DNA of 5,286 bases from Pseudomonadota bacterium (GTDB lineage: Bacteria > Pseudomonadota > Alphaproteobacteria > Sphingomonadales > Sphingomonadaceae). The stretch lies in NCBI GenBank assembly GCA_023416515.1, contig JAEZHP010000144.1:1-5286 (forward strand). The letters are read 5' to 3'. How positions within the stretch are numbered: position 1 is the stretch's first letter; every line of letters begins with the position of its first letter. Shown here one piece after another: positions 1 through 5,263 of this stretch. The position numbers were made by a program, and so were the translations under genes. Below the pieces are notes generated by a model that saw only the letters and a list, made by a program, of their open reading frames with translations, was not told the DNA's origin and did not search any database.

Positions 1-4
1 GGGG

Positions 5-49
5 GGCGGGGCTTTGTTATTATGACCCCGGGGGGGCTGGGGCCCCGCC
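5..49. repeat. GC-rich inverted repeat at the window edge, downstream of the Rieske oxidoreductase
   Basis: GGCGGGGC at 5-12 is the exact reverse complement of GCCCCGCC at 42-49, with 29 nt between. The space holds two smaller self-complementary blocks, CCCCGGGG at 26-33 and GGGGCCCC at 39-46. On the minus strand this follows the oxidoreductase stop codon within a few bases and could form a hairpin, but no T-run follows, so an intrinsic terminator is only weakly supported. The long G runs at the very end of the window could also reflect low-quality sequence at a contig edge. Confidence 0.3.
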
Positions 50-53
50 GCGC

Positions 54-1586
54 CTATTCCTCCACCTCGGCGAGCGGCTTCACCGCCGGGCCGTTCAGAA
101 CCTGTCCGTCCGGCGCGAATTGCGAACCGTGGCACGGGCAGTCCCAGCATTTCTCGAAGCCGTTCCAGTGAACCACGCAGCCGAGATGGGTGCATAGGGC
201 GGAGCGCTCGATCACCGCGCCGTCCTCGCCCTTGTACACCGCCACTTTCTTGAGGCCGCGCCGGATCAGCCCGCCTTCGCCCGGCGAAAGCTCGTCCGCG
301 GACGAGATCTCGGCCGGGGTCACATGCTCCATCATGTTCTTGGCGGATCCCGCCTGCTCGCGAACGAACTCCTGGATCGATGCGCCCGCGGTCAGCGACT
401 TTCGGCCGGGATCCAGAACCGGGGCGAAACGGCTGTCCTCGCCAAGGATGAGCGGCGCGATGGCGAGGCTTCCCGCCACCCCGTTGGTGATTCCCTGGCC
501 GCTGTCGCCGGTGTGGATGTAGATGTTGCGGGTGCCGCCGAGCCTGCCTGAGAATGGCATGAAGTCGATAGTCTCCATGACCTGCCCCGACCAGCGATAT
601 TGGGCGCCCTGGAAGCTCGGATAGCGCTCCCGGGTCCACGCCTCGAGATGGTCGAACCGCGTTTCGAAGTCGCTCGCCTCGCCCGAGCGATGGTCCTCGC
701 CCCCGACGATCAGCAAATCCTCGCCGTCGCTCCACGGCTGGATCCGGACATAATGATAGGCCTCCAGCGTGTCCCACAGGAGCATGTCCGGAACCGATCC
801 CTTCGCCGCCCGGCCGGCAATCGCATAGGTGCGGTCGGGGGTCTGCTTGGGGTGGATCGCCACCTTCGCATTGGTCGGGGAGTTGGTGCAGAACACTGCC
901 GCCCCGGCGCGGATCACAGGCCCGGCCTCGGTGGTGATCTCGACGCCCGTCTCAGTCTCCTCGTCCGAGACATGGACCGTGTTCGCGTAGATGCGTCCGC
1001 CGCTCGCGAGGATCGCCTGCGCCAGTCCCTTCAGATATTTGGTCGGGTGGAATCGTCCCTGGTTGGGGAAACGGATGGCCGGTCCGACCTCGCGGCCCGG
1101 AAGAGTGAGGCTGTCTAGCCACTCGCAATCGACTCCGAGTTTGCGGCAGGCGTCGAACTCCTCCCTCATGTCGGAGATGTCGCGCTCCTCTGCAGGGATC
1201 AGGTAGCCGTCGAGCCGAGCGAAGTCGGCATGGATGCCTTCGTCGCGGCAGATAGCCTCGATCCGGTTCACCGCAGCGACCTGGCTGTCATAATAGAGAC
1301 GCGCCTCGTCCTCGCCGCGGACCTTGATCAGCTCGGAATAGAAATCGTCGAGCTCGGTCGCGAGGTGAGCGGTGGTGCGGGCGGTCATCCCGTTGCCGAT
1401 GCCTCCGCGGTCGATCACCACCACCGACCGGCCAAACCGGCTGAGCTCGTAGGCGACCGAGAGCCCCGCTATGCCGGCGCCGATCACGACCACGTCGCAG
1501 CTCTCGTCCTCGGCCAGCCGCGGCGCGTCGATCACCGGCGCTTCGTCCATCCAGCACGACCGGCTGCGTTCGTCTCCGACGTTCAT
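54..1586 (-). CDS. FAD-dependent oxidoreductase with C-terminal Rieske [2Fe-2S] domain (YhfW-like)
   Basis: This 510-residue protein probably oxidises an unknown small amine or amino-acid-like substrate with FAD and passes electrons to or from a Rieske cluster. There is no signal peptide, so it should be cytoplasmic. The N-terminus carries the dinucleotide-binding motif GAGIAG at residues 36-41, with D59 placed to hold the FAD ribose, followed by a DAO-type region to about residue 410. The last ~90 residues are a Rieske domain: CTHLGC (465-470) and CPCHGS (483-488), giving ligands C465, H467, C483 and H486. C470 and C485 are the extra cysteine pair that forms a disulfide in high-potential Rieske proteins. 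Length and order match Bacillus YhfW (about 509 residues). The ATG at 1584-1586 is chosen because GGGAG lies just upstream; an in-frame ATG at 1550 has a poorer site, and the open frame upstream to 1769 lacks support. It is divergent from the lipoprotein gene. The substrate is unknown. Confidence 0.93.
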   Translation of the reverse strand: MNVGDERSRSCWMDEAPVIDAPRLAEDESCDVVVIGAGIAGLSVAYELSRFGRSVVVIDRGGIGNGMTARTTAHLATELDDFYSELIKVRGEDEARLYYDSQVAAVNRIEAICRDEGIHADFARLDGYLIPAEERDISDMREEFDACRKLGVDCEWLDSLTLPGREVGPAIRFPNQGRFHPTKYLKGLAQAILASGGRIYANTVHVSDEETETGVEITTEAGPVIRAGAAVFCTNSPTNAKVAIHPKQTPDRTYAIAGRAAKGSVPDMLLWDTLEAYHYVRIQPWSDGEDLLIVGGEDHRSGEASDFETRFDHLEAWTRERYPSFQGAQYRWSGQVMETIDFMPFSGRLGGTRNIYIHTGDSGQGITNGVAGSLAIAPLILGEDSRFAPVLDPGRKSLTAGASIQEFVREQAGSAKNMMEHVTPAEISSADELSPGEGGLIRRGLKKVAVYKGEDGAVIERSALCTHLGCVVHWNGFEKCWDCPCHGSQFAPDGQVLNGPAVKPLAEVEE

Positions 1587-1633
1587 ACGGCTCTCCCATC
1601 CTTCAAAGCCGCAATTCGCAAGGGACGGGGATC

Positions 1634-1663
1634 GTTCCGACCGGCGTAACCAGCAATCGGAAC
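1634..1663. repeat. Inverted repeat GTTCCGA-N16-TCGGAAC in the divergent intergenic region
   Basis: A 7-bp arm at 1634-1640 is the exact reverse complement of 1657-1663, with 16 bp between. Each arm contains GGAAC, one facing each gene. The right arm is the -35 element of the candidate stress promoter for the lipoprotein gene. The left arm faces the oxidoreductase, but no good -10 follows it: CGAA comes 15 nt on, a weak match to CGTT. It may be a pair of -35 elements or a site for a dimeric regulator, or the symmetry may be chance. Confidence 0.4.
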
Positions 1664-1683
1664 CGTGCCGCCGCCGCTCCGTT
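1659..1683 (+). promoter_or_regulatory. EcfG-type general stress promoter (GGAAC-N16-CGTT)
   Basis: GGAAC at 1659-1663 and CGTT at 1680-1683 are separated by exactly 16 nt. This matches the established alphaproteobacterial EcfG consensus GGAAC-N16/17-CGTT. Transcription would begin near 1690, giving a leader of about 20 nt that contains the GGGAG ribosome binding site and the ATG at 1711. The position relative to a plausible gene start makes chance less likely, although short motifs of this kind do recur. It predicts induction of the lipoprotein gene, and possibly the gene after it, under general stress or in stationary phase. Confidence 0.6.
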
Positions 1684-1710
1684 CGGGTCACCGAAAGGCG
1701 GGAGACGCCC

Positions 1711-2118
1711 ATGAACACCAAGCTCTGGCTTTCAGCTGCGGCCGCATCGCTCCTTCTCGCCGGCTGCACGGCTCAGGACTCCGGCCCCAGCGCCGCCGCG
1801 GGCGCCGCCGCGGCCGGCCGCCAGTGTTTCCGGGCCCAGGATGTCAATGGGTTCACCCCCGTCGATCGCGACACGGTCGATGTCCGGGTGTCGGCCAGCC
1901 GGGTCTATCGGCTCGAGCTCTTCACGGACTGCCCCGACATCAACTGGTCGCACCGCGTCGCCATCCGATCGAGAGGGAGCTCTTGGATCTGCACCGGATC
2001 GGACCTCGGCACCGAGCTGATCGTCCCCGACGCGATCGGCATCGACCGATGCCTGGTTCGCGACGTCCGCCGCCTCGGCAATGCCGAGATCGAAGCGCGA
2101 AGATCCAACCGAAATTAA
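1711..2118 (+). CDS. Secreted lipoprotein, probable DUF6491 family
   Basis: This is a 135-residue protein of unknown function. The N-terminus is a lipoprotein signal: K4, a hydrophobic stretch at residues 5-17, then the lipobox LAGC with the lipidated cysteine at C19. A low-complexity Ala/Gly linker (about residues 26-36) leads to a compact domain with four further cysteines (C39, C74, C94, C114), which could form two disulfides in the periplasm. The domain has the pattern CFRAQDV near its start, VYRLEL at 65-70, CPDI at 74-77, SRGSSWIC at 87-94 and RCLVRDVRRL at 113-122. From memory this fits the DUF6491 lipoproteins of sphingomonads and relatives; that assignment is less certain than the lipoprotein call. 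The ATG at 1711 is chosen because GGGAG lies 6 nt upstream and the signal peptide starts there. A stress-type promoter lies just upstream. The next gene on the same strand starts 76 nt after the stop, so co-transcription is plausible. Confidence 0.85.
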   Translation: MNTKLWLSAAAASLLLAGCTAQDSGPSAAAGAAAAGRQCFRAQDVNGFTPVDRDTVDVRVSASRVYRLELFTDCPDINWSHRVAIRSRGSSWICTGSDLGTELIVPDAIGIDRCLVRDVRRLGNAEIEARRSNRN

Positions 2119-2128
2119 GACAAGACCG

Positions 2129-2186
2129 CTTGCCGCTGAAGGCAAGTCGTGAGAGCCTTCATCCCCAGTGGCCGAGTCCCTGGGGA
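2129..2186 (+). promoter_or_regulatory. Structured leader: two abutting equal hairpins plus an alternative hairpin
   Basis: In the 76-nt gap before the next gene, TGAAGGC (2137-2143) pairs with GCCTTCA (2155-2161), and TCCCCAG (2162-2168) pairs with CTGGGGA (2180-2186). Both are perfect 7-bp stems with 11-nt loops, each spans 25 nt, and the second begins at the base after the first ends. A competing stem, CTTGCC (2129-2134) with GGCAAG (2141-2146), uses part of the first hairpin, so the two cannot form together. The second hairpin ends next to the GAGGA ribosome binding site (2187-2191). No T-run follows, so this is unlikely to be a terminator. A translational control element or mRNA stabiliser is more likely. 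I do not recognise a known riboswitch class. Confidence 0.5.
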
Positions 2187-2194
2187 GAGGACGA

Positions 2195-3613
2195 ATGGGT
2201 CTCACCGAAACGCTGAACGACGCGGTCGGCAAGAACATCAACAAGATTTGCCCCAACCGCCTCCACGATCCGGCGCTGAACCACTGCGCTCATTTCGTAT
2301 CGCACATGCTGGGCATGGAATTCTCGTTCCACTGCCGTGAGTTTGCCGGCGGATCGAAGCCCGGGGCGAACATTCGAGTGCATGAACTGTTCGCCCAATG
2401 CCCGAAAGTGGGCAAATGGGAAGATGCAGACCCGGACCGGACCCAGCTCATCTTCGTAACGCTCAGGGACAATGTCGACGTTGCAAACAAGCGGATGGTC
2501 AACATCCCTCAAAAGCATGTCGGCGTCTATCATGGCGGCAAGGTCTTCCACTACGGCAACACCGCCGACAAGGTCGTGACCGACACTCCGCAGGCCTTCT
2601 TCAACAAGTTCGAGACCATCTATGCGGGCCGCCAGGGCCTGTTCTTCGGCTGGGTCCCCGGCGAGGATCTCCTGCTCGAGGTCAGGCCGGAGGGCAGCGG
2701 AGCGTCGGCCGAGAAGAAGTTCATCCTTCCCGATCCGGTCGGCGGGCTGTGGCGCGCTCAGCTGGTCGGCGAGCCCAATGACTTCGTCGTCGGCAAGGAG
2801 GTCAACCAGCCCGCCCAGCGCTTCCACGGGATCCGCAACAACATCCCGGAGAACCACTCGCCCATCTATCGCGCCGCCGACTATCTCGACGAGCTCGACC
2901 ATTGGGCCGTCCTTCTCCAGGTCACCGGCCATTGCGAGAGCGAGAACCGCTTCAACCTGGTCAACACCTATGACCGCGCGAAATTCACCTTCGGCTTCTA
3001 TCAGCTCGCGGCGCACACGCCTCGCGACAACCTCATCCTGCTGTTCCGCCGGCTGGCGGAGCTGCCCGCGTTCAAGAGCTATTTCCCGGAGCTCGAGATG
3101 CGCAACGGCCGGCTCACCCGGCAGGATTCGAACGGGGCCTTCACCGATCTCGAGCAGGAGTTCGTGGCGCCCAACGGCGAGGCGCAGATCCTGCTGTTCA
3201 TGAATTATCTGAATCCCAACCGGGTGCCCATCGATCGCCAGGAAGTGCTCCAGGCCGCCCGGCTGATGCACTGGTGCGCCGCCGACCCGGCCATGCGGCG
3301 CGCGCAGGTCCAGGTCTCGGCCGAGATCCTTCAGGGCAAGATGATGCGGCGCTACCAGCCCAAGCTCGGGCTCGACGGCCGCTCCGACGTGATCTGTGCG
3401 ATCGTCGCGGACATCTTCCACCAGGGCCGGGCCAAGTTCACCCAGGTGCGATCGATCCTCGACGGCCCGTCGCCGGTCGACAAGCTGCTCAGGATCAACG
3501 ACGACGTCCACGCCAATCGCAACAAGCATCTGCGCGAGGCGATCAAGGCCGCGAAGGACTCGGGCCTTCTCGGCACCAAGATCTACAAGGCCGCGGCGAA
3601 CGAGTTCGTGTGA
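2195..3613 (+). CDS. Putative two-domain peptidoglycan hydrolase: NlpC/P60- or CHAP-like peptidase plus lysozyme-like region
   Basis: This 472-residue protein has no characterised homologue that I recognise by name. Residues 1-160 resemble a papain-like NlpC/P60 or CHAP domain: a candidate nucleophile in NHCAHFV (C31) and a candidate catalytic histidine in HVGVYHGG (H108), followed by VFHYGN (117-122), the usual strand order. Residues ~220-300 contain HCESEN (E248 or E250 as a candidate acid) followed by NTYDRAKFTFGFYQ at 257-270. That pattern recalls lysozyme- or chitosanase-like glycosidases, where Glu precedes an FGxxQ-type strand. The remainder to 472 is mostly predicted helix. There is no signal peptide or membrane segment, so the protein is either cytoplasmic or leaves by lysis or a dedicated secretion route. 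The ATG at 2195 is preferred over a GTG at 2168 because GGGGAGAGGA lies just upstream and the GTG falls inside a hairpin. Third-position GC is lower in the N-terminal third than later. The hydrolase function is inferred from motifs. Confidence 0.7.
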   Translation: MGLTETLNDAVGKNINKICPNRLHDPALNHCAHFVSHMLGMEFSFHCREFAGGSKPGANIRVHELFAQCPKVGKWEDADPDRTQLIFVTLRDNVDVANKRMVNIPQKHVGVYHGGKVFHYGNTADKVVTDTPQAFFNKFETIYAGRQGLFFGWVPGEDLLLEVRPEGSGASAEKKFILPDPVGGLWRAQLVGEPNDFVVGKEVNQPAQRFHGIRNNIPENHSPIYRAADYLDELDHWAVLLQVTGHCESENRFNLVNTYDRAKFTFGFYQLAAHTPRDNLILLFRRLAELPAFKSYFPELEMRNGRLTRQDSNGAFTDLEQEFVAPNGEAQILLFMNYLNPNRVPIDRQEVLQAARLMHWCAADPAMRRAQVQVSAEILQGKMMRRYQPKLGLDGRSDVICAIVADIFHQGRAKFTQVRSILDGPSPVDKLLRINDDVHANRNKHLREAIKAAKDSGLLGTKIYKAAANEFV

Positions 3614-3619
3614 GAGTTC

Positions 3620-4297
3620 TCAGTCCTGCAGGCGGAGAGCGACTTCGCTCATGAAGCGCGCGTCGTCGCCCTTGGCGAGCCAGTCGGCCTCGGCCGCGAT
3701 CGCTCCGAGCATGTCGCTGAGATCGTCGGTCTCGGTCTTCGCGTAATTGCCGAGCACATGGCCGGTGACCCGGTCCTTATGGCCGGGATGGCCGATGCCG
3801 ATTCGAACGCGCCGGAAGTCGCTGCCGATATGGGCGTCGAGCGAGCGAAGGCCGTTATGGCCCGCGGTGCCCCCACCGGTCTTAACCTTGACCTTGAACG
3901 GGGCGAGGTCGAGCTCGTCGTGGAAGGCGGTGACGTCGCCGGCTTCGCGCTTGAAGAAGTCCATCGCGGCGCGAACCGAGCGGCCGCTGTCGTTCATGAA
4001 GGTCGCGGGCTTCAGCAGCAGGATTCGGGTCGAGCCGATCCGGCCCTGCTGCGCCCAGCCGTGAAAGGCCTTCTTAGGCGGCTCGAAATTGTGGATCTCG
4101 GCGATGGCGTCGACCGTCATGAAGCCGACATTGTGCCGGTGCATCGCATATTGCGCGCCCGGATTGCCGAGGCCGACCCAGATCTGCAACGCGTCAAACC
4201 CAGTGAAATCGCCCGCCTCGCCGGTCTGCCCGTGAAGCTCGATCGGCTTCGGCAGGAACAGCGAGGTGAGCCAGGAAAAGGGGGATCTGTTCGCCAT
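3620..4297 (-). CDS. pth: Peptidyl-tRNA hydrolase
   Basis: Pth cleaves the ester bond of peptidyl-tRNAs released from stalled ribosomes and recycles the tRNA in the cytoplasm. The family signature is complete: GLGNPG at 42-47 and HRHNVGF at 53-59, with N45 and H55 matching E. coli N10 and catalytic H20. KPATFMN ends in N102 (E. coli N68), HDELDL includes D127 (D93), and GGGTAGHNGLRS includes N148 (N114). The 225-residue reading starts at the ATG at 4297, which gives a 36-residue N-terminal extension. Family members usually start at the equivalent of L37, a TTG at 4187-4189 that would give a typical 189-residue protein. The extension has GC-rich third positions like real coding sequence, but the ATG has only a weak ribosome binding site and lies 8 bp from a palindromic repeat, so the start is uncertain. 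It follows rplY, as in many bacteria, and its stop lies 6 bp from the convergent hydrolase gene. Confidence 0.95.
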   Translation of the reverse strand: MANRSPFSWLTSLFLPKPIELHGQTGEAGDFTGFDALQIWVGLGNPGAQYAMHRHNVGFMTVDAIAEIHNFEPPKKAFHGWAQQGRIGSTRILLLKPATFMNDSGRSVRAAMDFFKREAGDVTAFHDELDLAPFKVKVKTGGGTAGHNGLRSLDAHIGSDFRRVRIGIGHPGHKDRVTGHVLGNYAKTETDDLSDMLGAIAAEADWLAKGDDARFMSEVALRLQD

Positions 4298-4304
4298 TCG
4301 GATC

Positions 4305-4380
4305 CGTCATTGCGAGGAGCGAAGCGACGAAGCAATCCATCCTTGTGAGATGGATTGCTTCGCTTTCGCTCGCAATGACG
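4305..4380. repeat. Dispersed palindromic repeat (CGTCATTGCGAG family) between rplY and pth
   Basis: This is a 76-bp imperfect palindrome. The outer arms CGTCATTGCGAG (4305-4316) and CTCGCAATGACG (4369-4380) pair over 12 bp. The inner arms GAAGCAATCCATC (4329-4341) and GATGGATTGCTTC (4349-4361) pair over 13 bp, closing a 7-nt loop, with an uneven internal loop between. Elements with the CATTGCGAG core and an AGCAATCC inner arm are a known type of interspersed repeat in alphaproteobacteria and other groups. I see no flanking target-site duplication. In the rplY-pth message it would form a large stem-loop without a T-run, which could slow exonucleases or uncouple expression of the two genes. 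It fills nearly the whole 93-bp gap. Confidence 0.85.
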
Positions 4381-4390
4381 TCGAAGGGCC

Positions 4391-5077
4391 TCAGCCCTCG
4401 CTGGCCTCGCCGCCCTCGGCCGGAGCCTCGGCAGTCTCGCTTTCGGCCTCGCCCTCGGCGCCTTCCTCGGCCGCTTCGCCGCCGCCGGTTGCCACGCTCT
4501 CGCCCTTGAGGCTCGACGGAGCGACGAGAGTGGCGACGGTGAAGTCGCGGTCTTCGATCGCCGACGCGGTGCCCTTGGGCAGCTTCACCGCGGAGATGTG
4601 GATGGAATCGCCGACGTCATAGCCGGCGAGATCGATCACGATGTCGTCCGGGATCTCGGCCGCGTCGCAGACCAGCTCGAGGTCGTGGCGCACGACGTTG
4701 AGAACGCCGCCCTTCTTGAGGCCCGGCGACTTCTCTTCGTTGATGAAGCGAACCGGCACGGCAACCGTGACGGTGGCGTGCTCGGAGATGCGCAGGAAGT
4801 CGACATGCAGCGGCCGGTCGGTGACCGGGTGGAACTGGACGTCCTTGGGGAGGGTGCGGGTGGCCTTGCCGCCCACGTCGATCATCACCACCGAGTTCAT
4901 GAAGTGGCCGGTGCGAAGAATCTTCACCAGCGCCTTCTCCTCGAGGTGGATGCTCGTCGGCTCCTCGTTGTTGCCGTATACGACGGCGGGGACGCGGCCT
5001 TCGCGGCGCAGGTGACGGGAGGCTCCCTTGCCAGCCCGATCGCGCGCCTCGGCCGACAGCGTAAGCTGCTCGCTCAT
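4391..5077 (-). CDS. rplY: 50S ribosomal protein L25, Ctc form (L25/general stress protein Ctc)
   Basis: L25 binds 5S rRNA in the central protuberance of the large subunit. The 228-residue protein is the long Ctc/TL5 form. The 5S-binding L25 domain covers roughly residues 1-95, with the conserved stretch GKGASR at 16-21, LRREGRVPAVVYG at 23-35, and DVQFHPV with LHVDF near 79-94. The C-terminal beta domain follows to about residue 190. The last ~37 residues (192-228) are a Gly/Ala/Glu-rich acidic tail, common in alphaproteobacterial L25 and probably disordered. Two in-frame ATGs are close together, at 5083 and 5077. The second is chosen because the GGAG site lies 8 nt before it but only 2 nt before the first. 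It heads the rplY-pth pair, and its leader carries a terminator-like hairpin. Confidence 0.95.
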   Translation of the reverse strand: MSEQLTLSAEARDRAGKGASRHLRREGRVPAVVYGNNEEPTSIHLEEKALVKILRTGHFMNSVVMIDVGGKATRTLPKDVQFHPVTDRPLHVDFLRISEHATVTVAVPVRFINEEKSPGLKKGGVLNVVRHDLELVCDAAEIPDDIVIDLAGYDVGDSIHISAVKLPKGTASAIEDRDFTVATLVAPSSLKGESVATGGGEAAEEGAEGEAESETAEAPAEGGEASEG

Positions 5078-5104
5078 ATGCATGTCTCCAAAGATATGGG
5101 TTTC

Positions 5105-5151
5105 AAAAAATGCTCCCGCACACGCCTCCAGGGATGACCATGTGCAGGGAA
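5105..5151 (-). terminator. Terminator-like hairpin with T-run in the rplY leader (possible attenuator)
   Basis: On the minus strand TTCCC-T-GCACATG (from 5151 down) pairs with CGTGTGCGGGAG-type sequence ending at 5113. This gives about 12 pairs, two of them G-U, with one bulged T and a ~14-nt loop. Two bases later comes a run of six T (5110-5105), the layout of an intrinsic terminator. It lies just before the rplY ribosome binding site and downstream of the candidate promoter, so it could attenuate rplY. It could also end a gene lying beyond the window, in which case rplY would rely on another promoter. Confidence 0.5.
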
Positions 5152-5158
5152 GGGCGCG

Positions 5159-5187
5159 CCTATAGGTGAGGTGGGCGCACGGGGCAA
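5159..5187 (-). promoter_or_regulatory. Candidate housekeeping promoter for rplY-pth
   Basis: On the minus strand TTGCCC (5187-5182) is followed, after 17 nt, by TATAGG (5164-5159), a reasonable sigma-70-type pair. Transcription would start near 5152, at the 5' foot of the terminator-like hairpin, giving a leader of about 75 nt. The -10 sits in the 8-bp palindrome CCTATAGG. No better pair is visible between the repeat cluster and the gene. Confidence 0.45.
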
Positions 5188-5194
5188 GAAACTT

Positions 5195-5246
5195 CCTCCC
5201 TGCCGCGCAGCGGTGGGGAGGGGGACCATCCGCGAAAGCGGATGGT
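5195..5246. repeat. REP-like double-hairpin repeat upstream of the rplY promoter
   Basis: Two hairpins lie in tandem. The first (5195-5221) pairs CCTCCCTGCCGC with GCGGTGGGGAGG over 12 positions, including two G-T wobbles, around a GCA loop. The second (5225-5246) is a perfect 9-bp stem, ACCATCCGC with GCGGATGGT, closing a GAAA tetraloop. The GGGGAGGG and GGAGGGG flanks are typical of REP-like repeats scattered between genes in alphaproteobacterial genomes. The element is probably non-coding; the open frame crossing it is not credible. Confidence 0.7.
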
Positions 5247-5263
5247 GGAGGGGTAATGCTCGA

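Noticed and set aside
190..1649. Several plus-strand open frames opposite the Rieske oxidoreductase
   Set aside because: The minus-strand gene has complete FAD and Rieske motifs across the region; the plus-strand frames have no motifs and are expected in GC-rich DNA.
1587..1769. The 61-codon upstream extension of the oxidoreductase
   Set aside because: It would overlap the lipoprotein gene and its promoter. The ATG at 1586 has a good ribosome binding site, and the extension has no recognisable domain.
1732..2256. A 174-codon minus-strand frame across the lipoprotein gene
   Set aside because: The plus-strand frame has a clear lipobox signal peptide and start site, while this one shows only composition-driven sequence.
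2159..3529. A 456-codon open frame on the minus strand opposite the hydrolase-like gene
   Set aside because: It mirrors the high-GC codon pattern of the plus-strand gene, its translation is rich in Val, Asp, Leu and Arg without recognisable motifs, and no ribosome binding site or promoter supports it.
4197..4310. A 38-codon minus-strand frame starting in the palindromic repeat and overlapping the start of pth
   Set aside because: Its start codon lies in the repeat itself, no ribosome binding site is visible, and the pth frame in the same stretch has the expected codon bias.
4305..4380. Palindrome between rplY and pth as an intrinsic terminator
   Set aside because: The stem is large but no T-run follows on either strand; it fits a dispersed repeat family better.
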